Source: DASSUW01 sp963740605
Lineage (GTDB): Bacteria; Actinomycetota; Thermoleophilia; Solirubrobacterales; Solirubrobacteraceae
Direction of reading: 5' to 3'
Assembly: GCA_963740605.1 (NCBI GenBank)
Contig: CAVUFC010000027.1
Location: forward strand, 1 to 64,000
DNA: 64,000 nt
Shown: in pieces, positions 44,130 through 51,639 of the stretch
How positions within the stretch are numbered: position 1 is the stretch's first letter
Layout: each line of letters opens with the position of its first letter
The notes under the pieces: generated by a model
Told to the model about the DNA's origin: nothing
Seen by the model: only the letters and a program-made list of their open reading frames with translations
The model's database searches: none
Position numbers and translations under genes: made by a program

Positions 44130-44348
44130 ATGGCGTCCTACTCGATCGATCCCGAGGACCCGCTCGCGCTCGCGCGCGGCCAGAGCCTCGACGGCCTGCT
44201 GCGCCTGCTCGAGCAGCTCGACGGCGCCGAGGAGGCGGAGGTCGTGCGCTCGGCGCTGGCGGCGGGCGTCTCGCGCGACCGCGTGCTCGACGAGCTCCAG
44301 CGCGAGGTCGAGCGCCGGCTCATACGCGTACGCACGCCGGACGACTAG
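44130..44348 (+). CDS. Small helical hypothetical protein
   Basis: About 72 aa from the ATG at 44130; an ATG at 44109 would add 7 residues and overlap the divergent gene. It is acidic and helical (LALARGQSLDGLLRLLEQLDGAEEAEVV), ending with a basic segment LQREVERRLIRV. No family is recognised. It lies 38 bp before the YgfZ-like gene in the same direction. Confidence 0.6.
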   Translation: MASYSIDPEDPLALARGQSLDGLLRLLEQLDGAEEAEVVRSALAAGVSRDRVLDELQREVERRLIRVRTPDD

Positions 44349-44386
44349 ATCAGCCATCTTGCGGAGCTAGGTACCCTCGGCTGGAG

Positions 44387-45352
44387 ATGACTGCGACCGC
44401 CCCGACGCTCGCCGACGCCTACCGCGCCTTCATCAACGGCTGCGGGCTCGTCGACCGCTCCGAGCGTGGCAAGCTCGCGCTGACCGGACCGGACGCGAAG
44501 GTGTTCCTGCAGGGGCAGGTCACCAACGACATCGAGCGTCTGGAGCCGGGCCACGGCTGCTACGCGGCGTTCCTCACGCACAAGGGCAAGATGCTCGGCG
44601 ACATGCGCGTGCTCGACCTCGGGCACGAGCTGCTGCTGGACACCGAGCGCGTGGCGCTGCAGGGGCTGTTCAACATGATCCGGCGCTTCAAGCTCGGCAG
44701 CGAGGTCGAGCTGCACAAGCGCACCGTCGAGCTCGGGCTGCTGTCGCTGATCGGCCCGGACGCGCGCCGGATCTCAGGCCCGGTCGGCAGCGCCGAGCAC
44801 GACAACGCCCGCGCCGAGATCGGCGGCCGCGCGGTGACGCTCGTGCGGACGGACGTCGGCGTCGACGTCTTCTGCGCCGCCGACGACACGGCCACCGTGC
44901 GCGCGGCGCTCGAGGCCGCGGGCGCCGTGACCGCGAGCGAGGAAGCGGCCGAGGTGATCCGCGTCGAGCACGGCCGCCCGCGTTACGGGATCGAGCTCGA
45001 CGACGGCGTGATTCCCCAGGAGGCCGGCCTCAACGAGCGCGCCGTGTCGTTCACCAAGGGTTGCTACGTGGGACAGGAGACCGTCGCGCGGCTGTTCTAC
45101 CGCGGCAAGCCGAACCGCCACCTGCGCGGGCTGCGGCTGTCTGCTCCGGCCGCCACCGGCGACGTGCTGCGCTTCGGCGAGAAGGAGGTCGGGCGTGTCG
45201 GCACGGTCGTCGCCTCGCCGGTCCACGGGCCGATCGCGCTGGCGATCATGCGGCGCGAGGCGGAGCCCGGAGAGACGGTCTCGGTCGGCGACGGCGACAA
45301 CAGCGCCGAGGTCGTCGAGCTGCCGTTCCGGCAGTCCGCGCTGACCGCCTGA
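44387..45352 (+). CDS. ygfZ: YgfZ/GcvT-domain folate-binding protein
   Basis: 321 aa. The family hallmark KGCYVGQE, with the reactive cysteine, is at residues ~224-231, preceded by IPQEAGLNERAVSFT. The N-terminal LTGPDAKVFLQGQVTNDIERL near 28 is the GcvT-fold start. YgfZ helps make or repair iron-sulfur clusters and binds a folate; it is cytosolic. The ATG is preceded by CTGGAG. It is followed by a Usp-like gene 26 bp downstream. Confidence 0.92.
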   Translation: MTATAPTLADAYRAFINGCGLVDRSERGKLALTGPDAKVFLQGQVTNDIERLEPGHGCYAAFLTHKGKMLGDMRVLDLGHELLLDTERVALQGLFNMIRRFKLGSEVELHKRTVELGLLSLIGPDARRISGPVGSAEHDNARAEIGGRAVTLVRTDVGVDVFCAADDTATVRAALEAAGAVTASEEAAEVIRVEHGRPRYGIELDDGVIPQEAGLNERAVSFTKGCYVGQETVARLFYRGKPNRHLRGLRLSAPAATGDVLRFGEKEVGRVGTVVASPVHGPIALAIMRREAEPGETVSVGDGDNSAEVVELPFRQSALTA

Positions 45353-45364
45353 CGAACCGCGCGC

Positions 45365-45370
45365 TAGCAT
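45365..45370 (+). promoter_or_regulatory. -10 box TAGCAT of the Usp-like gene
   Basis: TAGCAT lies exactly 8 bp before the ATG at 45379 and in the 26-bp gap after ygfZ. It would give a leaderless transcript. Confidence 0.5.
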
Positions 45371-45378
45371 CGACTGCG

Positions 45379-45870
45379 ATGGCCGCGAACGTCCTCGTCG
45401 TCGCCAGCCAGACGGCCGGCTCACAGCACCTGCTGGACGCGCTGATCCACCGCGCCGAGCGGTCGCCGATCAAGGTCACGTTGGTGATGCCGGCGCAGGG
45501 CCCAGGCCTGTCGGGCCGCGAGGCGCTGCGCGAGCCGCTCGACCAGGCCCTCGCCGCGATGCGCGACGCCGGCCTCAAGGCCGAGGGCGCGATCGGCGAC
45601 ACCAATCCGATGGATGCGGTCGCCGAGTACTTCGACCCGTCGCGCCACGACGAGGTGATCGTCTGCACGCTGCCCGGGCGCAGCTCGAAGTGGCTGCAGC
45701 ACGACTTCCCGCACCGCGTCGCCCGCTTCACCGGCCTGTCGGTCACGCACGTCGTCGCCGACGACCTGCGGCCCGCTCCCGTCACGAGCCCGGCACCGGC
45801 ACACGAGCGCGAGCCGATGGGGCCGCTCTCCGTGCTGTCCTGGGGCGGTCGGCAGCCGGGCTCGCGGTGA
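45379..45870 (+). CDS. Small Usp-like alpha/beta protein
   Basis: 163 aa. NVLVVASQTAGSQHLLDALI at the start, a central HDEVIVCTLPGRSSKWLQHDF near 94 and VARFTGLSVTHVV near 117 resemble the nucleotide-binding core of universal stress proteins, without their full ATP motif (no GxGxxG-S/T). The function is therefore uncertain. It overlaps the 3' end of the exonuclease gene by 89 bp on the other strand. Confidence 0.7.
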   Translation: MAANVLVVASQTAGSQHLLDALIHRAERSPIKVTLVMPAQGPGLSGREALREPLDQALAAMRDAGLKAEGAIGDTNPMDAVAEYFDPSRHDEVIVCTLPGRSSKWLQHDFPHRVARFTGLSVTHVVADDLRPAPVTSPAPAHEREPMGPLSVLSWGGRQPGSR

Positions 45871-47515
45871 GCGCCGCCAGCGCTCGCTGATCCGGCCGCG
45901 GGTCGAGCTCGAGCACGCGCACGTCCTCGTGGCCGGCGAGCCACGAGCCGATGATCCGCAGCTCGTCGAGCTCGTCGGCGGGCAGCCAGCCGCCGAGGCC
46001 GACCGACGGTGCGGCGGCCAGCGCGACATCCGTGCGCCCCGCGAGCTCTTCGACGTCACTCGGGAGCGGGCCCCAGTCGGCGACGCGGCCGGCGACGATC
46101 CAGAACGCGTCCGCGCGGGTGGGCTCGGCCGGGTGCGGTACGACGACCAGCCGCGCTCCGGTGTGCGCCGCGCGCAGCACGCCGCCGAGCCGCCGCAGCA
46201 ATGACTCCAGTCGCCGCGCCCGCCGCCGCAGCCACGCGGCGCGCTCGTACTGCTGCGCCACCGACGCCGCGCGCATCTGGGCGTCGACATGGGCGAGCAA
46301 CGCCGACGCGCCGTCGACCTCGAACAGCCGCAGCGCCTCGTCGAGCCGCTCGCGGTAGAGGTTGGGATCGAGGTCGCCGAGGCAGGGCGACAGGCAGCGG
46401 CCCATCTGCCCGTACGCCGACGGGTGCGGCCGGTTCGTGAGCGCGCGGCCGCAGTGGCGGAGCCCGAACAGGCTGTTGAGCTGCTCCACGAGCTCGGCAG
46501 CGGCCCCCCGGCCCCGCACCGGGCCGATGCAGACGGCGTGCCCGGGAGCGGGCTCGCGCGCGACCTCGAGGATCGGAAACGCGATGTCGAGCCGGCAGCG
46601 CAGGTACACGTAGCCGTCGGCGTCCTTCTTGAGCAACGTGTTGCCGGGCGGTTTGAGCGTCTTGATCAGCCGGTTCTCGAGCACGAGCGCGCCGAGCTCG
46701 GACTCGGTCGGCTGGTAGTCGACGTGCTCGGCCTGCCCGGTCCAGGTCGCCGGCGTCGTGAAGTGCGCACGCGCGCGCGTGCGCAGGCACACGGACTTGC
46801 CGACGTAGAGCGGGTGCCCGTCGGCGTCGCGGAAGATGTAGACGCCGGGGTCCTTGGGAAGAGAGCTGAGGTCGGGGCGCTCGTCGCGCGGACGCTTCGC
46901 CCCCACCGGCTTGTAGCGCGGCGGCTTGCGCGGCCGGACGACCTGGAGCGCCTCGGCGATCGTGCGCGCGTTCGCGCACAGCCGCGGCAGCAGCGCGCAC
47001 AACACGCGCGCGCAGGTCTCCGCGTCGGGCAGCGCGCGGTGCGTCCGGCTCACCTCGATCCCGAGCGCGTCGGCGAGCGAGGAGAGCCCGCGGCGGCGCT
47101 GCAGCGGCGCGAGCCGGCGCGCGAGCGCGACCGTGCACAGCACCGGCGGGTCCGGCCACTCGAGCTCGGCGCGCTCGAACGCCTGCTTGAGGACGCCGAC
47201 GTCGAAGCGCGCGTTGTGCGCCACGAGCAGACGCCCCTGCAGCTGCTCGGCGAGCGCCGGCAGCACAGTAGCCGGCGGCGGCGCCTCGTCGACCATCTGC
47301 TGCGTGATCCCGGTGAAGCGCTGGATGCCGCGCCCGAGCGGCTCCGACACGCCGACCAGCGAGCTCCAGCGATCGTGCAGCTCGCCGCCGCCGACGAGCA
47401 CGGCGCCGACCTCGGTCATCTCGCAGCGCTCCTTCGGCTGCCCGTTGGTCTCCGTGTCGACGGCGAGGAACTCGGCTTCGGCGATCGGGGAGTCCAGGAG
47501 ATCGGCGTCGGGCAT
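45782..47515 (-). CDS. DEDD exonuclease - GIY-YIG (UvrC/Cho-like) fusion
   Basis: About 577 aa from the ATG at 47515, preceded by TATGAC 9 bp upstream; an ATG at 47554 adds 13 residues. Residues 10-180 are a DnaQ-like DEDDh exonuclease: FLAVDTETNGQP, VAHNARFDVGVLKQAF near 99, and HRALPDAETCARVL near 160 with the DEDDh histidine. Residues about 215-330 form a GIY-YIG nuclease (DPGVYIFRDADGHPLYVGKS) followed by a UvrC-type middle region including RCLSPCLGDLDPNLY near 376. It likely acts in DNA repair; such fusions are known in mycobacteria. Confidence 0.9.
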   Translation of the reverse strand: MPDADLLDSPIAEAEFLAVDTETNGQPKERCEMTEVGAVLVGGGELHDRWSSLVGVSEPLGRGIQRFTGITQQMVDEAPPPATVLPALAEQLQGRLLVAHNARFDVGVLKQAFERAELEWPDPPVLCTVALARRLAPLQRRRGLSSLADALGIEVSRTHRALPDAETCARVLCALLPRLCANARTIAEALQVVRPRKPPRYKPVGAKRPRDERPDLSSLPKDPGVYIFRDADGHPLYVGKSVCLRTRARAHFTTPATWTGQAEHVDYQPTESELGALVLENRLIKTLKPPGNTLLKKDADGYVYLRCRLDIAFPILEVAREPAPGHAVCIGPVRGRGAAAELVEQLNSLFGLRHCGRALTNRPHPSAYGQMGRCLSPCLGDLDPNLYRERLDEALRLFEVDGASALLAHVDAQMRAASVAQQYERAAWLRRRARRLESLLRRLGGVLRAAHTGARLVVVPHPAEPTRADAFWIVAGRVADWGPLPSDVEELAGRTDVALAAAPSVGLGGWLPADELDELRIIGSWLAGHEDVRVLELDPRPDQRALAALTASPAADRPRTARRAAPSARARVPVPGS

Positions 47516-47566
47516 GGGCCGCGTGTCATACGCCTGCAACCGGACGTCATGCACGGGCGTTTGCAG

Positions 47567-47572
47567 TACATT
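47567..47572 (+). promoter_or_regulatory. -10 box TACATT of the small lipoprotein gene
   Basis: TACATT lies 6 bp before the GTG at 47579, predicting a leaderless message. It is back-to-back with the exonuclease promoter TATGAC on the other strand. Confidence 0.5.
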
Positions 47573-47578
47573 CGCCGC

Positions 47579-48004
47579 GTGCGTCGGGTGGAGGGAGCCG
47601 TAGCGATCGCGATCATCGCTGCCGTTGTGGCGGGCTGCGGTCCCGAGGCCGACTACGCGAACAAGCCGCGGCCGCCGGTGCCGATCAGCGTCACCGCCGC
47701 GATCGACTCCACGCGCGTGCGCGTGTCACCGCCCTCGTTCGGCGGCGGGCCGGTCGTCTTCATCATCTCCAACCAGTCCGGCGCGGCCCAGAAGGTGACG
47801 TTCGCGAGCGACGAGCTGGGCGCGTCCAAGGGCGGGATCAAGCGCTCGACCGGCACGATCGCGCCGCGGTCGACCGCGCAGCTGAAGGTCGATGCCGCCG
47901 AGGGCAGCTACACGATGAGCGCGAGCAGCGGCGACGTCACCGCGGCGACGGTGAAGGTCGGCGCCCAGCGCCGGTCGTCGCAGAACGACCTGCTGCTGCC
48001 GTAG
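47579..48004 (+). CDS. Small lipoprotein with cupredoxin/Ig-like beta domain
   Basis: 141 aa. A short signal ends in lipobox VVAGC, with the cysteine near residue 18. The mature domain is beta-rich (VPISVTAAIDSTRVRVSPPS, FIISNQSGAAQKVTF, LKVDAAEGSYTM), resembling a small beta-sandwich of the kind seen in cupredoxin-like binding proteins, without an evident copper site. Function unknown. GTG start. Its stop abuts that of the convergent lipoprotein gene (TAGCTA). Confidence 0.75.
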   Translation: MRRVEGAVAIAIIAAVVAGCGPEADYANKPRPPVPISVTAAIDSTRVRVSPPSFGGGPVVFIISNQSGAAQKVTFASDELGASKGGIKRSTGTIAPRSTAQLKVDAAEGSYTMSASSGDVTAATVKVGAQRRSSQNDLLLP

Positions 48005-48820
48005 CTATCTCAGCTTGACCAGGCGGGTCCAGGTCGCGCCGCCGTCGGTGCTGCGCTTGATGCTGCCGCCGGGGTCGGCGCGGTAGAGGGCGTCGGGTGC
48101 GCCCCAGGCGAGCTGGTGCGTCTGCGTGGGATCACGGGCGCGCGAGCTCCCGCCCTCGTTGGTCGACGTGAAGACGCCCTGCTTCGTCGCGCCGACCATC
48201 CGCTTGGGGTCGGCGGCGTCGACGACCACGTCGACCGGGGTGTCCGGCGGCGTCTTGGACGCGAACGTCTTGCCGCCGTCGGTGCTGATCTGGATCTCCT
48301 TGGCGTCGGCATTGACCGCGACGACCCGGTCTTGCGCGGAGTGCAGGATGTGGAAGTCGGCCTTGCCGAGCTGCGACACCGGCTGCCGGGTCGCCCCGTG
48401 GTCGGGTGAGCGGATCAGCCCGAGGTTCTCGGGGAGGCTGCCGCCGTCGGGATGCCCCGAGCCGAGCAGGTCCTTCGGCCCGGCGTGGCGGACGACCAGG
48501 TTGCTGGAGACCTGCCCGGAGCCGTTCCCGGCCTGTATCTCGCCCGTGACTCGTTGCGCCTCCTTCGCGTTCTTGTCGAGCCGGAACAGCCCGAGGCCGG
48601 TGCCGAGCATGACGGTCCCGTCTGCCGGGTCGACGGCGATCGAGCCGATGAACGCGTTGGCGGCGCTGCCCTGCGCCGGGGCGACCTGATCGGTCTGCGC
48701 CCCGGGCGTCGCGCTGCTCTGTGGCGGCGGCGTTTGGACGGTCTCCGCGGGCGGGTCATCGTTGCCACCACAGCCGACGAGCGCGGAGAGGAGGGCGATC
48801 GCGGCGAGCCGGGCGGTCAC
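48005..48820 (-). CDS. Lipoprotein with BNR/sortilin-type beta-propeller repeats
   Basis: 271 aa. The signal LAAIALLSALVGCGG carries a lipobox with the cysteine near 16, and a linker rich in proline and serine follows. Repeats typical of BNR/VPS10-like propellers follow, including DADAKEIQISTDGGKTF near 172 and SIKRSTDGGATWTRL near the end. It is therefore a cell-surface lipoprotein of unknown binding partner. GTG start 8 bp after TATCCT (complement of 48829-48834). Confidence 0.8.
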   Translation of the reverse strand: MTARLAAIALLSALVGCGGNDDPPAETVQTPPPQSSATPGAQTDQVAPAQGSAANAFIGSIAVDPADGTVMLGTGLGLFRLDKNAKEAQRVTGEIQAGNGSGQVSSNLVVRHAGPKDLLGSGHPDGGSLPENLGLIRSPDHGATRQPVSQLGKADFHILHSAQDRVVAVNADAKEIQISTDGGKTFASKTPPDTPVDVVVDAADPKRMVGATKQGVFTSTNEGGSSRARDPTQTHQLAWGAPDALYRADPGGSIKRSTDGGATWTRLVKLR

Positions 48821-48845
48821 GGGCGCGGAGGATAGGGCTCGGGCC

Positions 48846-48976
48846 AACTGCGGCTGGGTGGGGCGGCGAGGGTGCCGGCCGCAGTGCTCGAGTGTGAAGT
48901 TCTTCAGCCTCAGACTGAACAACTTCACACTCGACCCGGCGTGCGGCCGATCCCGCCTCCCTCAATCCCGCGGTTA
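48846..48976. repeat. Intergenic palindromic element, copy E (L-to-R)
   Basis: The left end AACTGCGGCTGGGTGGGG and right end CCTCAATCCCGCGGTTAA are clear L and R termini. The core 48888-48934 pairs with few mismatches; its arm is TCGAGTGTGAAGTT then TTCAG. It is the same core as copy D but in the other orientation. Its right edge contains the stop codon (TAA) of the protease gene. Confidence 0.9.
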
Positions 48977-49915
48977 AGCGGCGTCGAGCTCGCGCGGGAC
49001 CAACGCGACGGTGCGGCTCTCGCCGCCACGGACGACCTCGAGGGCGCACTCGACCCCGATGCGCTCGCCGGTCATCAGGCGCTGGAGGTCGTCGACCCCG
49101 CGGACGGGCTGGCCGTCGACGCCGACGATCAGGTCCTCGGCGCGGAGGCCGGCGCGGGCGGCGGGCGAGCCGTCGATGACCTCGACGACCTCGATCGCGC
49201 GGTCGCGGCCGACCGATGCCGCCACGCGCGGTGGCAGCGGACGCGCTCCGCCGGCGATGCCGATCCAGGCTCGGCGGACGCGGCCGTCGCGCATCAGCGC
49301 CGCGACGATCTGGCGGGTGGTCGCGTTGATGGGCACCGCGAGGCCGAGCCCGACGCCCGCCACCGCGGTGTTGATCCCGACCACGCGGCCGTGGCCGTCG
49401 ACCAGCGCGCCGCCCGAGTTACCCGGGTTGAGGGCGGCGTCGGTCTGGATGACGTCGTCGATGATCCGGGTCGCGCCGCCGGCGCGGGCGGGCAACGACC
49501 GGCCGAGGGCAGACACGACGCCGGCGGTGACCGAGCCCGCGTAGCCGTGCGGGTTGCCGATCGCCACGACGAGCTGGCCGACGCGCAACGCCGCGGCATC
49601 GCCGAGCTCGGCGGCCGGGGCGACCGGCGCGTCGGCGCGCAGCACGGCGAGGTCCGACAGCGGATCGGCGCCGACCACGGTCACCTGCACGTCGCTGCCG
49701 TCGGTGAACGAGGCGCGCACGCGGGCGCCCGCGCCCATCACGACGTGGGCGCTGGTGAGCATGAAGCCATCGGGCGTCATCATCACGCCGGAGCCGCTCC
49801 CGGCCGAGCGGCGGCGGCTGAAGACGCGCAGGTTGGCGACCGACGGGCCGATCTTCTCGGCAACGCTCGTGACGACGCTCGAGTAGGCATCCAGAGCTTC
49901 CGTCTCACTAGTCAC
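48974..49915 (-). CDS. S1C (HtrA/DegP-like) serine protease with PDZ domain
   Basis: 313 aa. The triad is visible: histidine in LTSAHVV near 56, aspartate in DPLSDLAVL near 86, serine in NPGNSGGALVDG near 163. The C-terminal PDZ domain starts near 230 (GSPAARAGLRAEDLIVGVDG). No signal peptide or membrane helix is seen, so it would act in the cytoplasm, unlike classic DegP. GTG start 7 bp after TAGCAT (complement of 49923-49928). Confidence 0.92.
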   Translation of the reverse strand: MTSETEALDAYSSVVTSVAEKIGPSVANLRVFSRRRSAGSGSGVMMTPDGFMLTSAHVVMGAGARVRASFTDGSDVQVTVVGADPLSDLAVLRADAPVAPAAELGDAAALRVGQLVVAIGNPHGYAGSVTAGVVSALGRSLPARAGGATRIIDDVIQTDAALNPGNSGGALVDGHGRVVGINTAVAGVGLGLAVPINATTRQIVAALMRDGRVRRAWIGIAGGARPLPPRVAASVGRDRAIEVVEVIDGSPAARAGLRAEDLIVGVDGQPVRGVDDLQRLMTGERIGVECALEVVRGGESRTVALVPRELDAA

Positions 49916-49922
49916 TTGCAGA

Positions 49923-49928
49923 ATGCTA
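49923..49928 (-). promoter_or_regulatory. -10 box TAGCAT of the S1C protease gene
   Basis: TAGCAT on the minus strand lies 7 bp before the GTG at 49915, predicting a leaderless transcript. Confidence 0.5.
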
Positions 49929-49989
49929 GCGACTCGCCGGGGCGGCGCCGAGAGGCGTGTCGGCGGTGGGCCGGGAGGGCATGGGAGGG

Positions 49990-50005
49990 AAATCCGATCG
50001 GATTT
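49990..50005. promoter_or_regulatory. Perfect palindromic operator upstream of cysH
   Basis: AAATCCGATCGGATTT is a perfect 16-bp palindrome 16 bp before the cysH ATG. Its right end runs into a possible -10 (TTTAGT). It is the obvious site for a sulfur- or iron-sulfur-responsive repressor (an Rrf2-type protein would be a reasonable guess), though none is encoded nearby. Confidence 0.75.
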
Positions 50006-50021
50006 AGTACCTTTTCAGGGG

Positions 50022-50681
50022 ATGGCTACTGCCACCGTCGCGCCAGACCTCGAGCACCTCGACGCCAACGGCGTCCTCGAATTCATGGTCGAGCGCTTCC
50101 ACCCGCGCCTCGCGGTCGCCTGCTCGTTCCAGAAGGAGGCGTCGGTCGTCCTCGACCTGATCCTCAAGATCGCGCCCGACGCCCGCATCTTCACGCTCGA
50201 CACGCACGTCCTCTTCCCCGAGACCTACGAGACGTGGCGCAAGGTCGAGGAGCGCTACGGCATCACCGTCGAGGTCCATCAGGGGCCGAGCCTCGGCCGC
50301 CAGACCAGCACGCACGGCGACAAGCTGTGGGAGCGCAACCCCGACGCCTGCTGCGACCTGCGCAAGGTCCAGCCGCTCCACCGCGCGCTCGCCGACGTCG
50401 ACGCCTGGATCGCCGGCGTGCGCCGCGAGCAGGGCGCGTCGCGTGCCGGGACCCCCAAGCTCGCGTGGGACGCCAAGCACGAGCGCTGGAAGGCCAATCC
50501 GCTGGCCGACTGGACCGAGCGCGACGTCTGGCGCCACATCGTGGAGCACGACCTCCCGTACAACGAGCTGCACGATCGCGGCTACGCCTCGATCGGCTGC
50601 ACCCACTGCACGCGCCCCGGCACCGACCGGGACGGGCGCTGGGCGGGTACGGGCAAGGTCGAGTGCGGCCTGCACGCCTAA
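50022..50681 (+). CDS. cysH: Assimilatory adenylylsulfate (APS/PAPS) reductase
   Basis: 219 aa. The P-loop-like VACSFQKEASVVLDLIL near 24 and the C-terminal catalytic cysteine (GKVECGLHA) define CysH. The cysteine pairs ACCDLRKV near 109 and CTHC near 193 indicate a [4Fe-4S] cluster and suggest APS rather than PAPS as substrate. It makes sulfite for cysteine synthesis. A CAGGGG ribosome-binding site precedes the ATG. A perfect palindrome upstream likely controls it. No other cys genes are nearby. Confidence 0.95.
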   Translation: MATATVAPDLEHLDANGVLEFMVERFHPRLAVACSFQKEASVVLDLILKIAPDARIFTLDTHVLFPETYETWRKVEERYGITVEVHQGPSLGRQTSTHGDKLWERNPDACCDLRKVQPLHRALADVDAWIAGVRREQGASRAGTPKLAWDAKHERWKANPLADWTERDVWRHIVEHDLPYNELHDRGYASIGCTHCTRPGTDRDGRWAGTGKVECGLHA

Positions 50682-50684
50682 GCT
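50679..50684 (+). promoter_or_regulatory. -10 box TAAGCT of corA
   Basis: TAAGCT starts with the cysH stop TAA and lies 7 bp before the corA ATG, so corA may have its own leaderless start in addition to readthrough. Confidence 0.5.
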
Positions 50685-50691
50685 CCAGAAC

Positions 50692-51618
50692 ATGGACGTG
50701 CTCACGGCGGTCGACGACGACCGCATCGGCTCTGACCTTCAGGCCGGGCACCAGTTCTGGATCGATCTCGTCGACCCGTCCGACGAGGACGTCGACCGCC
50801 TCGGCTCGATGCTCGGCCTGCACCCGGTCGCGATCGAGGACACGCGCGAGTTCGGCCAGCGGCCGAAGGTCGACGTGTACGAGGACCACGTTCTCCTCGT
50901 CTTCTTCACCGCCCGGCTCGACGCCGACGGGGTCGTCAAGCCGATCGAGGTCCACGTGTACGTCGCCCGCGGCTACCTGATCACGGTCCGGCGCGGCGCC
51001 TGCGAGATCCTCGACGAGCTGCGCAACGACATCGAGGAGCTGCACGAGCACCCCGTCTACAAGATCCTCGACACGCTGACCGACGCCTTCTATCCGGTGA
51101 TCGAGGGCCTCGAGGAGCGCGTCGACGCGCTCGAGGCCGAGGTCCTCACGACGCCGCGCAAGCAGCACCTCACGATGATCTACCGGCTCCGCCAGGACGT
51201 GCGCGAGATCGGCCGCATCGCGTCGATCCAGCGCGACCAGTTCCAGTCCGCCTCGGACGAGCTCCAGCGCCTGGTCGAGTTCGGCGACACCGCGGAGTAC
51301 CTGCGCGACATCGGCGACCACCTGGCGCAGGTCGCCGGCGAGCTGTACCGGCAGACGGAGGACCTCGCCGCGCTGACCTCGACGTACTTCAACGCCAACG
51401 CCGACCGCCTCAACGCGGTCGCCACGCGGATCACCATCCTCGGCACGCTGTTCGTCCTGTGGACGCTGGTCACGGGCTTCTTCGGCCAGAACTTCGGCTG
51501 GCTGGTGAACCACATCGACACGAAGACCGACTTCCTCGTCCTCGGCGCCGGGATCCTCGTCATCCCAACTGTGATCCTGCTCACGCTGTTCTGGGTGAAG
51601 CGGCACGACTGGTTCTGA
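50692..51618 (+). CDS. corA: CorA-type divalent metal ion transporter
   Basis: 308 aa. A soluble N-terminal funnel of about 240 residues with a long helix precedes two C-terminal membrane helices near 247-267 and 280-300. The pore loop after the first is GFFGQNFGW; the usual GMN is GQN here, which may change ion preference. The protein ends in the basic WVKRHDWF typical of the family. It likely carries Mg2+ or another divalent ion across the inner membrane as a pentamer. Confidence 0.93.
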   Translation: MDVLTAVDDDRIGSDLQAGHQFWIDLVDPSDEDVDRLGSMLGLHPVAIEDTREFGQRPKVDVYEDHVLLVFFTARLDADGVVKPIEVHVYVARGYLITVRRGACEILDELRNDIEELHEHPVYKILDTLTDAFYPVIEGLEERVDALEAEVLTTPRKQHLTMIYRLRQDVREIGRIASIQRDQFQSASDELQRLVEFGDTAEYLRDIGDHLAQVAGELYRQTEDLAALTSTYFNANADRLNAVATRITILGTLFVLWTLVTGFFGQNFGWLVNHIDTKTDFLVLGAGILVIPTVILLTLFWVKRHDWF

Positions 51619-51625
51619 CCGACGG

Positions 51626-51631
51626 TAGGAT
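51626..51631 (+). promoter_or_regulatory. -10 box TAGGAT of the ccr-like gene
   Basis: TAGGAT is exactly 8 bp before the ATG at 51640, in the 21-bp gap after corA, predicting a leaderless message for the reductase and its small partner. Confidence 0.5.
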
Positions 51632-51639
51632 CGCCCGCC

